Notes under the pieces: model-generated | The model's input: the letters and a program-made list of their open reading frames with translations, nothing else | Told to the model about the DNA's origin: nothing | Databases searched by the model: none | Part shown: positions 1 through 5,944 of the stretch, in pieces | How the letters are laid out: each line of letters starts with the position of its first letter | Numbering within the stretch: position 1 is the stretch's first letter | Origin: Halococcaceae archaeon | Lineage (GTDB): Archaea; Halobacteriota; Halobacteria; Halobacteriales; Halalkalicoccaceae | Assembly (NCBI GenBank): GCA_007128515.1 | Contig: SKXI01000144.1 | Span: forward strand, 1 to 9,003 | Direction: 5' to 3' | DNA length: 9,003 nt | Translations under genes and position numbers: made by a program

Positions 1-1052
1 ACGGGGAGGAAGGGGGAGACGACGAGCCGACCCGCTACGCGAACGAACGCATGGGCTACGAGATCACGGTACCCGGCGGGTGGACGGTCGACGACTCCTA
101 CCCGGAAGACCTCGTGCTCGACGGCGGCGACGAGCGCATCGTCGTGAGCGCGTTCGCGGTCGAGGAGCGGCCCACCCTCGCCGAGATCGGGGAGGAGGCG
201 GTCGCGAACACGGAGTTCCGGATGGAGGCGGTCGAGGTTCTTTCCGAGTCCGAAACCACGGTCGGAAGCGGCGAGGAGGCGGGGGTGGTCGACCTCCGGT
301 ACCGCGACCCGGGCGACGGCGTCGGGGAGACGCTCCGCTCGCGGCTGGTCCTCGTCCCCACGGACGACGTCGTCTACCAGATCGAGGTCGTGAGCGAGCG
401 GGAGGCCGACGAGGAGGCGTTCGACGGGCTGGCCGAGGGGGTGACCGATTCGTTCTCGATCGTCGGCGAACCGGAGGACGTCACGCCCGGCGTCGATGAC
501 CTGACCACGTACACGAACGACGGGTACGGCTACCGGATCGACTACCCCGAGAACTGGGACGTCTGGGAGCTCGGCCCGACGGAACTCTACATCAACGACT
601 GGACGAGAGAGCGAGAGATCGCGGTCTTCGTCGTCGACGGCGGCCCCGTGGGGAGCCTCGACGAACTCAGGGACGAGGTCCTCACGATGCTCGAACTGGA
701 GTTCGACGAGGTCGATCTCGAAGACGAGCGCGAGGGGCACGTCGAGGGTGGCGGCGACGCCCGGATACTCGACGTCGTCTACGAGGATCCCGACGACGCC
801 TCCGGGGCCCGTCGGTCGACGCTCCTGGTGACGGCCGAGGGGGACGTCGTCTACCTCGTGGAGGTGCGCTCGTCCGCGGCGGCCTTCGAGGACGGGTTCG
901 GGGAGGTCGCGAGCGCCGTGATCGACTCGTTCGCGCTCGGTGGCGGGACGCGAGCGACGATCCGACCGCTCTCGGACGGAGCCGAACGCACCGCTATCGC
1001 TGTGGGCGAGCGTCGCCACAACGGAATCGGGCGACGGTCACCGTGGTCGTGA
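1..1052 (+). CDS. Tandem PsbP-like-repeat protein, 5' end outside window
   Basis: The frame is open from the first full codon (position 3) to the TGA at 1050-1052, giving 349 codons; the true start lies upstream. An ATG at 51 is probably internal, because the conserved block YANERMGYEITVPGGW already begins at position 36. The protein holds two similar units of about 140 residues, encoded roughly at 36-464 and 510-935. Each opens with Y-x-N-x-x-x-G-Y-x-I-x-x-P-x-x-W, has a strand-rich middle ending in VVYQIEV or VVYLVEV, and closes with a helix ending DSF. This opening and layout resemble PsbP/DUF1795-like domains, which in haloarchaea are often secreted or lipid-anchored; a signal peptide would lie outside the window, so location is inference. 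The last ~38 residues are Arg-rich and unlike the acidic rest. The cupin gene follows 52 bp downstream on the same strand. Molecular role unknown. Confidence 0.8.
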   Translation, partial: GEEGGDDEPTRYANERMGYEITVPGGWTVDDSYPEDLVLDGGDERIVVSAFAVEERPTLAEIGEEAVANTEFRMEAVEVLSESETTVGSGEEAGVVDLRYRDPGDGVGETLRSRLVLVPTDDVVYQIEVVSEREADEEAFDGLAEGVTDSFSIVGEPEDVTPGVDDLTTYTNDGYGYRIDYPENWDVWELGPTELYINDWTREREIAVFVVDGGPVGSLDELRDEVLTMLELEFDEVDLEDEREGHVEGGGDARILDVVYEDPDDASGARRSTLLVTAEGDVVYLVEVRSSAAAFEDGFGEVASAVIDSFALGGGTRATIRPLSDGAERTAIAVGERRHNGIGRRSPWS

Positions 1053-1057
1053 CCGTC
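1033..1057 (+). repeat. Perfect 9-bp hairpin over the stop codon of the PsbP-like gene
   Basis: GACGGTCAC at 1033-1041 is the exact reverse complement of GTGACCGTC at 1049-1057, with a 7-nt loop. The right arm contains the TGA stop (1050-1052). The stem is not followed by a T-run, so it does not look like a standard archaeal terminator. It could instead be an RNA processing or stability element, or an operator for the cupin gene that starts 47 bp further on. The octamer CGTGACCG occurs at 1048-1055 and again at 1081-1088. Confidence 0.4.
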
Positions 1058-1104
1058 CCGCGTCGATCCGCACCGGTTTCCGTGACCGGTTCGTACGGTC
1101 GGCC

Positions 1105-1671
1105 ATGCGGACCCTGACCGTCGAGGAGGTCGAACCACGCGAACTCGGTGGTGGCAGTAGCTGTCGTCGGCTGAGCGACCCGCTCGGGACGACCGATCTC
1201 GCGATCAACCAGTACCGGGTCGGCCCCGGCGACCGGCTGTGGGGGCTCCACACCCACGTCGATCAGGAGGAGCTCTACCTCGTTCTCGAGGGGGGAGCGA
1301 CCCTCGAGACGGAAGGGGGCACCATCGACCTCGAAGCGGGGGAGGTGGCCCGCTTCGCTCCCGGCGAGTTCCACGGCGTGAGAAACGACGGCGAGTCCGC
1401 CGTCACGCTGCTCGCGCTCGGCGCACCCCTCGACACGACCGACCTCCGGGTTCCGATTCCGTGTCGGGAGTGTGGACACCGGTGTACGCGACCGACGGTC
1501 ACCGAGGACGGCATCGCCGTGCTCCGGTGTCCGGACTGCGAGGCCACCTCCGCGGTCGAGTGTCCCGAGTGTGGCTCCGAGGAGAAGCGTGCGGTCCTCG
1601 CGGAGGACGGGGAGACGGTCCTCGACACCTGCCTCGACTGTGGGCACGACGCGGTCGTCTCTCGGTTCTGA
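1105..1671 (+). CDS. Cupin-domain protein with two C-terminal zinc ribbons
   Basis: The product has 188 residues, and two parts can be seen. Residues ~30-108 form a single small cupin barrel. Motif 1 has H49, H51 and E55/E56 in HTHVDQEE, and motif 2 has PGEFH ending at H90; these are the usual metal ligands of the fold. Residues 120-180 carry four CxxC pairs (C120/C123, C142/C145, C153/C156, C176/C179), read as two zinc ribbons each with two pairs separated by a short hairpin. Cupins of this type bind a metal and may act as small-molecule enzymes or sensors; the ribbons suggest contact with nucleic acid or protein. The frame is open further upstream, but ATG 1105 is chosen because the protein becomes cupin-like only from there and the upstream translation is Arg-rich and overlaps the previous gene. 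No clear TATA box is seen. The gene converges with birA. Substrate unknown. Confidence 0.85.
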   Translation: MRTLTVEEVEPRELGGGSSCRRLSDPLGTTDLAINQYRVGPGDRLWGLHTHVDQEELYLVLEGGATLETEGGTIDLEAGEVARFAPGEFHGVRNDGESAVTLLALGAPLDTTDLRVPIPCRECGHRCTRPTVTEDGIAVLRCPDCEATSAVECPECGSEEKRAVLAEDGETVLDTCLDCGHDAVVSRF

Positions 1672-1744
1672 GCCGTCCCGCACTTTCCGCCCCCGTAGGG
1701 GTCGTCGGAGCCGATCGTCCCTCTCGGTCGTACAGGTCACCGGT

Positions 1745-1772
1745 GTCGTTCGATCCGGGGTCGACGAACGAC
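1745..1772 (+). terminator. Possible terminator hairpin after the cupin gene
   Basis: In the 119-bp gap between two convergent genes, GTCGTTCG (1745-1752) pairs perfectly with CGAACGAC (1765-1772) across a 12-nt loop. The plus-strand sequence just after it is GCGTTTCT, a short T-rich tract, which fits termination of the cupin transcript better than of birA. A smaller CCCC-GTA-GGGG hairpin lies at 1691-1701. Archaeal terminators depend mainly on T-tracts and this one is short, so the call is tentative. Confidence 0.3.
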
Positions 1773-1790
1773 GCGTTTCTCCGACGATCC

Positions 1791-2720
1791 CTATCGGCCG
1801 GTCGGCCGGAGGTGCTCGCAGTCGCCGGCGTGGATCCGTCGCGTCCCACCCTCGGTCTCGACGACGAGCGCCCCCGGGCCCTCCACGTCGACCGCCCTGC
1901 CGACGATCCCCTCCGTTCGCGTCTCGACTCTGACCTCGCGCCCGAGGGTGAGCGCGTGTGCACGCCAGGCGTCGAGCACCGTATCTGGGCTCCCACGGAG
2001 CTCGTCGAACCGGTCGATCACGCCCGCGAGCACCGTTCGCCGCGCGACAGGGCCGACCTCCGCCCGGAGGCTCGTCGCGCCCTCTGGGAGCTCTTCCCCG
2101 GCGATGTTCGCGTTGAGCCCGATGCCGACGACGACCCAGGAGACCCGGTCCGCCTCGCCCTCCATCTCCGTGAGGACCCCCGCGAGCTTCCGTTCCGACT
2201 CGCCGACCAGCACGTCGTTCGGCCACTTGATCCCGGCGTCGACACCGAGGTCACTGGCGGTCTCCGCCACCGCGACCGCCGCCGCGAGCGTCAACAACGG
2301 CACGCGTGCGGGCGGAAGCTCCGGTCGGATCAAGAGGCTCGCGTAGATCCCGCCGCTGGGCGACGACCAGGCCCGGTCGAGTCGGCCGCGGCCCCCGGTC
2401 TGTTCGTCCGCGACCACCAGCACCTCACTCGCCCCCTCCCTGGCCAGTTCCCGCGCACGGGCGTTCGTGCTCGGGACCGTCCCGTGGAACTCGACGTCGT
2501 ACTCGCTCTCCAGCTCGAAAACGATCGCCCCAGCGCCGAACTCGGGGATCGACCGGAGGTGATACCCCTCGTCACTGTCGATCTCGAACCCCTCCTCGCG
2601 CAGCGCCTCGACGTGGTTCCAGACCGCGGCGCGCGAGACGCCGCGCTCCGTGGCGAACGCCGGGCCCGAGACCGACCCCTCGCGAAACGCCTCGACGAGC
2701 GCCCGTCGGGTGCCGTCCAT
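1791..2720 (-). CDS. birA: Biotin--[acyl-CoA carboxylase] ligase with N-terminal winged-helix domain
   Basis: This 309-residue enzyme makes biotinyl-5'-AMP from biotin and ATP and transfers biotin to the target lysine of a carrier domain. Residues ~3-55 form a winged helix-turn-helix (AFATERGVSRAAVWNHVEAL). The catalytic domain shows STN (84-86), the biotinyl-AMP loop GGRGR (109-113), KWPND (165-169), the conserved lysine K178 in KLAGVL, and GIGLN (199-203). Residues ~258-306 form the small C-terminal beta domain. The length and order match class II (bifunctional) BirA proteins, which can also repress biotin genes in bacteria; whether this one binds DNA is inference. Its ATG directly follows the TAG stop of the carboxylase gene with no base between, and no ribosome binding site is evident, which suggests one transcript and translational coupling. 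The adjacent gene encodes a plausible substrate, the BCCP domain. Confidence 0.96.
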   Translation of the reverse strand: MDGTRRALVEAFREGSVSGPAFATERGVSRAAVWNHVEALREEGFEIDSDEGYHLRSIPEFGAGAIVFELESEYDVEFHGTVPSTNARARELAREGASEVLVVADEQTGGRGRLDRAWSSPSGGIYASLLIRPELPPARVPLLTLAAAVAVAETASDLGVDAGIKWPNDVLVGESERKLAGVLTEMEGEADRVSWVVVGIGLNANIAGEELPEGATSLRAEVGPVARRTVLAGVIDRFDELRGSPDTVLDAWRAHALTLGREVRVETRTEGIVGRAVDVEGPGALVVETEGGTRRIHAGDCEHLRPTGR

Positions 2721-4511
2721 CTACTCGAGGACGACGAGCGTGTCGCCCATGTTCACGCTCTCGCCCTCGGAGACGAGCACCTGCGCGACGGTGCCGGCCT
2801 GTGAGGCGACGACGTCGTTTTCCATCTTCATCGCCTCGAGTACGCAGATCACGTCGCCCGCGGCGACCTCGTCGCCCTCCTCGACGCCGACCGAGAGGAT
2901 CGTCCCCTGCATCTCCGCCGTGACCCGGGCGCCCTCGACCGTGGCGGCGTCCCCGCCGTCGTCGTCCTCGCGTCTCGGTCGGGGTCGGGTCGCGCCGCCA
3001 TCCGTGCCCCCGGAGACGCTGCCCACGCCCGCGAGCGCGCCGCGTTCTTCCAGGCTCACCTCGAAGCGTTTGCCGTTGACCTCGACGGTGAACTCCCGCT
3101 CGACGACGTCACCCTCCTCGCTCGACGCGAGCGACGCCGGCCCCCAGCGCTCGACGGCCCGCTCGACCCGTGTCGTGTCGAGCTCCTCGTCGAGGTACTT
3201 CGTCGTGTGCTCGCCGGCGAGGAAGACCTCGTCGGTGACCATCAGACGGTGAAACGGCAGCGTCGTGTGGACGCCCTCGACCTCGAACTCGCGCAGCGCG
3301 CGGTCCGAGCGCGCGAGACACTCCTCGCGATCCGACCCGACGACGATCAGCTTCCCGATCATCGAGTCGTAGTCGCCGCCGATCTCGTCGCCCTGCCGGA
3401 TCGCGTCGTCCAGACGTACGCCGATCCCGCCGGCGGGGTCGTACGTCGAGAGCGTCCCCGGCGTTGGCGAGAAGGCCTGTGCGGGGTTCTCCGCGTTCAC
3501 GCGGAACTCGATCGCGTGTCCCTCGATCGCGACGTCGTCCTGCGAGAAGTCGAACTCCTCGCCCGCGGCGACCCGGAGCTGCCACTTCACGATGTCGACG
3601 CCCGTGACCTCCTCTGAGACGCAGTGTTCGACCTGGATGCGGGTGTTGACCTCCATGAAGTAGAACTCGCCGTCCTCGACGAGGAACTCCACCGTCCCGG
3701 CGTTGGTGTAGCCCGCCTCCGAGACGCCGCGACGGGCGGCCTCGCCGATCCGCTCGCGCAGTTCGTCCGAGAGCGACGGCGACGGCGCCTCCTCGATCAC
3801 CTTCTGGTGGCGGCGCTGGAGCGAGCAGTCGCGCTCGCCGAGGTGCCGCACGTTGCCGTGGTGGTCACAGAGCACCTGCACCTCGATGTGTTTCGGCGAC
3901 TCGAGGTACTTCTCCACGTAGACGTTCGCGTTGTCGAAGTACGCCTCGCCCTCGCGCTTCGCGCTCGCGAACGAGTCATCTACTGCCTCCTCCTCGTGGA
4001 CGACCTTCATGCCGCGGCCGCCGCCACCGCCGGCGGCCTTGATCGCCACGGGATACCCGAACTCGTCGGCCACCTCGCGGACCTCCTCCGCGGATTCGGC
4101 CGGATCGGTCGTCCCCGGCACGACCGGGACCTCCGCCTCCTGCATCACCCGGCGCGCGCTCGTCTTCTCGCCCAGTCGCTCCATCACGTCGCTTCCGGGA
4201 CCGATCCAGGTGAACGGGCTCTCTTCGACCCGCGCGGCGAAGTCGGCGTTCTCGGCCAGGAAGCCGTAGCCGGGGTGGATCGCGTCCGCGTCGGCTTTCT
4301 TCGCTGCTTCGATGATCGCCTCCTGGTCCAGGTACGACTCGCTCGCGGTCGCCGGCCCGACGTTGTACGCCTCGTCGGCGTAGCGGACGTGGCCCGCCTC
4401 CGTGTCGGCGTCGCTGTAGACCGCGACGGTGCCGATGCCGAGCTCCTCGCACGCCCGGAAGACCCGGACCGCGATCTCGCCTCGGTTCGCGACGAGAACC
4501 TTCGTGAACAT
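2721..4511 (-). CDS. accC: Acetyl-/propionyl-CoA carboxylase subunit: biotin carboxylase fused to biotin carrier domain
   Basis: The 596-residue protein carboxylates its own biotin with bicarbonate and ATP, and the carboxyl group then passes to an acyl-CoA through a separate carboxyltransferase. Residues 1-~445 are the biotin carboxylase: [14 protein letters not shown] (79-92), ATP-binding lysine K158 and loop GGGGGRG (161-167), [16 protein letters not shown] (227-241), metal ligands E275, E287 and N289, catalytic R291 and E295 in RIQVEH, and R337. A variable region and a charged Gly/Asp/Arg-rich linker (~495-525) lead to the BCCP domain, where EAMKM carries the biotinylated K562, 34 residues from the end. 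Haloarchaeal enzymes of this build are usually described as acetyl-/propionyl-CoA carboxylases (pccA is an alternative symbol); the acyl substrate cannot be decided here. The start is secure: an in-frame TGA lies at 4538-4536 and no other start codon intervenes. No carboxyltransferase gene is present; birA abuts downstream. Confidence 0.95.
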   Translation of the reverse strand: MFTKVLVANRGEIAVRVFRACEELGIGTVAVYSDADTEAGHVRYADEAYNVGPATASESYLDQEAIIEAAKKADADAIHPGYGFLAENADFAARVEESPFTWIGPGSDVMERLGEKTSARRVMQEAEVPVVPGTTDPAESAEEVREVADEFGYPVAIKAAGGGGGRGMKVVHEEEAVDDSFASAKREGEAYFDNANVYVEKYLESPKHIEVQVLCDHHGNVRHLGERDCSLQRRHQKVIEEAPSPSLSDELRERIGEAARRGVSEAGYTNAGTVEFLVEDGEFYFMEVNTRIQVEHCVSEEVTGVDIVKWQLRVAAGEEFDFSQDDVAIEGHAIEFRVNAENPAQAFSPTPGTLSTYDPAGGIGVRLDDAIRQGDEIGGDYDSMIGKLIVVGSDREECLARSDRALREFEVEGVHTTLPFHRLMVTDEVFLAGEHTTKYLDEELDTTRVERAVERWGPASLASSEEGDVVEREFTVEVNGKRFEVSLEERGALAGVGSVSGGTDGGATRPRPRREDDDGGDAATVEGARVTAEMQGTILSVGVEEGDEVAAGDVICVLEAMKMENDVVASQAGTVAQVLVSEGESVNMGDTLVVLE

Positions 4512-4542
4512 TTCTACCGAAACAACAGGAAGCGATCACCTC

Positions 4543-4550
4543 ATTCTATC
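4543..4550 (-). promoter_or_regulatory. Candidate TATA element of the accC-birA operon
   Basis: On the minus strand GATAGAAT lies about 35 nt upstream of the accC ATG, in the most AT-rich stretch of the region, with a purine-rich BRE-like segment (CAGGAACC) before it. Transcription starting ~25 nt downstream would leave a leader of about 10 nt, typical of haloarchaea. A good Shine-Dalgarno match, GAGGTGATC (4542-4534), lies 22 nt from the ATG; it is too distant to serve it and probably falls outside the transcript. Confidence 0.4.
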
Positions 4551-4573
4551 GGTTCCTGAAGCGTGCGTCCCCC

Positions 4574-4621
4574 CGGTCGACGGCCGGTGCGATCCCCGGT
4601 CGCCCGGGCGTCCGTCGACCG
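4574..4621. repeat. 10-bp inverted repeat between accC and the MFS gene
   Basis: CGGTCGACGG (4574-4583) is the exact reverse complement of CCGTCGACCG (4612-4621), with 28 bp between the arms. The interval holds a further small palindrome, GCGA-N7-TCGC (4589-4603). The element lies between the two divergent promoters, so it is a candidate operator, but it sits in very GC-rich DNA where such pairings arise by chance more often. Confidence 0.4.
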
Positions 4622-4666
4622 CGAGCCGTTCGGTATCGCGGACTCCCCGTCACCGCGAGCCGTTCG
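4618..4666. repeat. 15-bp perfect direct repeat upstream of the MFS gene
   Basis: ACCGCGAGCCGTTCG occurs at 4618-4632 and again at 4652-4666, 34 bp from start to start. The spacing is not a multiple of three and the region is not believed to be coding, so it is not a protein repeat. The second copy ends a few bases before the candidate MFS promoter, a position suited to an activator or repressor binding as two units. Confidence 0.6.
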
Positions 4667-4673
4667 CCGGTTG

Positions 4674-4688
4674 GGGAAGCTACATCCT
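4674..4688 (+). promoter_or_regulatory. Candidate promoter of the MFS transporter gene
   Basis: GGGGAAGC followed by TACATC (4681-4686) resembles a weak BRE plus TATA element. Its centre is about 32 bp before the ATG at 4714, which would give a transcript with almost no leader. The match is poor and rests mostly on position. Confidence 0.25.
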
Positions 4689-4713
4689 GCCCCGTGCACG
4701 ACCACACGTGGAG

Positions 4714-5913
4714 ATGGGTCTCACACCGAGGGGGGAGACCGCTGCCGTCGTCGGGACGGTCTCGGGCGCGCACTTCGTCTCCCACGTCTACCTGCTCGCG
4801 TACCCGCCGCTGTTCCCGCTGCTCGCGGTCGAGTTCGACCTGAGCACCACCCAGCTGGGGCTGCTGGTGACCGCGATCTACGTCCCGACGCTGTTGTTCC
4901 AGCTGCCGGTCGGCGACCTCGTCGACAGGGTCGGCGCGAAACGGGTGCTCGTCGGGGGCATCGTCGTCACCTCGCTCGGGATCGCCCTCTCGGGGCTGGC
5001 CGGGAGCTACCCGCTGCTCCTCGCCTGCGCGTTCGTCTCCGGGATCGGCCAGTGTGCGTTCCACCCGGCAGACTACGCGTTGCTCGACGCGGTGACCGAC
5101 CACGAGAACGAGGGGACGGCGTTCGGCCTCCACACGTTCGGCGGCTTCGCCGGGTTCGCTGCGGCACCCGTGGTGATCGGCGGTCTCGGGATCGCCGCCG
5201 GCTGGACCCTCGCCCTCGGGACCGTCGGATCGCTCGGGTTCGCCTACGCAGCCCTGGTCGCCCTGACCATGTCGCCCGTCCACGGACGAGAGCTCGGGGG
5301 AACTGAGCCGGCGACCACCGCCTCGGCGGGGGCGACGGTTCGCGATCTCGTCTCGTTCGTCCGCCGTCGGGAACTGCTGCTCGTCTTCGCGTTCTACGCG
5401 CTCAGCATGATGGCGATCGTCGGCCTCCAGTCGTTCACCACGGTCCTCGCGGTCGAACGCTACGGCCTCGACGGTGCGGCCGCCAACACGCTGCTGACCG
5501 CCCACCTCGCGAGCATGGCGGTCGGCATCCTCCTCGGGGGGCCGCTCGCGGACCGCCTCCCGCCGAGAGGGGTCCTCGGCCTGGCGTTCTCGCTGTCGGC
5601 GCTCTGTCTCTGGGTCGCGCTCCTCGGGGCGGCCGAGGACAGCGTCGGTCCCTTCCTCGCCCTCTCGCTCGTCGGGCTCCTGATCGGGATCGCCCTCCCC
5701 TCGCGGGACCGGTTCGCGAACGCGGTCGCCGACCCGGACGCCGCCGGGAAGAGCTTCGGCTTCTTCTTCACCGGACTCTCGCTCGGCGCGGTGCTCAGCC
5801 CGGCGCTGCTCGGGCTGGTCGTCGACGCCCGGTCGGCCGTCGCCGCGTTCGTCGTCGTCGGCGCGTTCCTGTTCCTCGCGGTCTCGGTGGTCGCGTGGAC
5901 GGCTCGAGGGTGA
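4714..5913 (+). CDS. Major facilitator superfamily (MFS) transporter
   Basis: The 399-residue membrane protein is hydrophobic throughout and shows two six-helix halves of similar length joined by a polar loop at ~189-217. The MFS loop-2/3 signature GDLVDRVGAKRVL is at 67-79, and its counterpart in the second half is GGPLADRLPPRG at 275-286. The segment GQCAFHPADYALLDA (112-126) recalls the FHP motif of fosmidomycin-resistance-like and related exporters, but this does not fix a substrate. The frame is open upstream to beyond 4429, yet that extension is Arg/Pro-rich and covers the accC start, so ATG 4714 is chosen. GTG at 4708, two codons earlier in frame, is the only close alternative. The gene is divergent from accC-birA and converges with the TRAP permease gene, 31 bp away. 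The direction of transport is unknown. Confidence 0.9.
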   Translation: MGLTPRGETAAVVGTVSGAHFVSHVYLLAYPPLFPLLAVEFDLSTTQLGLLVTAIYVPTLLFQLPVGDLVDRVGAKRVLVGGIVVTSLGIALSGLAGSYPLLLACAFVSGIGQCAFHPADYALLDAVTDHENEGTAFGLHTFGGFAGFAAAPVVIGGLGIAAGWTLALGTVGSLGFAYAALVALTMSPVHGRELGGTEPATTASAGATVRDLVSFVRRRELLLVFAFYALSMMAIVGLQSFTTVLAVERYGLDGAAANTLLTAHLASMAVGILLGGPLADRLPPRGVLGLAFSLSALCLWVALLGAAEDSVGPFLALSLVGLLIGIALPSRDRFANAVADPDAAGKSFGFFFTGLSLGAVLSPALLGLVVDARSAVAAFVVVGAFLFLAVSVVAWTARG

Positions 5914-5944
5914 CCGCCGGGAGGCGGGTGTCGACGACCGCCGG

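Noticed and set aside
940..1104. Upstream extension of the cupin gene to an earlier ATG
   Set aside because: The extra 55 residues are Arg/Ser-rich, overlap the preceding gene and add nothing cupin-like.
994..2226. A 410-codon minus-strand open frame opposite the cupin gene
   Set aside because: Low-complexity Arg/Gly-rich translation, conflicting with cupin motifs and with birA.
1239..2804. A 521-codon plus-strand open frame spanning the cupin 3' part and the antisense of birA
   Set aside because: Its composition is Arg/Pro/Asp-rich without motifs, and it overlaps two clear genes in other frames.
4534..4542. Strong Shine-Dalgarno-like GAGGTGATC upstream of accC
   Set aside because: It lies 22 nt from the ATG and probably before the transcript start; no alternative in-frame start codon lies at a suitable distance.
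4429..4713. Upstream extension of the MFS gene
   Set aside because: It would cover the accC start and the promoter region and is Arg/Pro-rich with no membrane character.
5914..5927. CCGCC-GGGA-GGCGG hairpin right after the MFS stop codon as a terminator
   Set aside because: Only 5 bp in very GC-rich DNA and no T-tract. GACCGCCGG is also repeated at 5912-5920 and 5936-5944, so alternative pairings exist.
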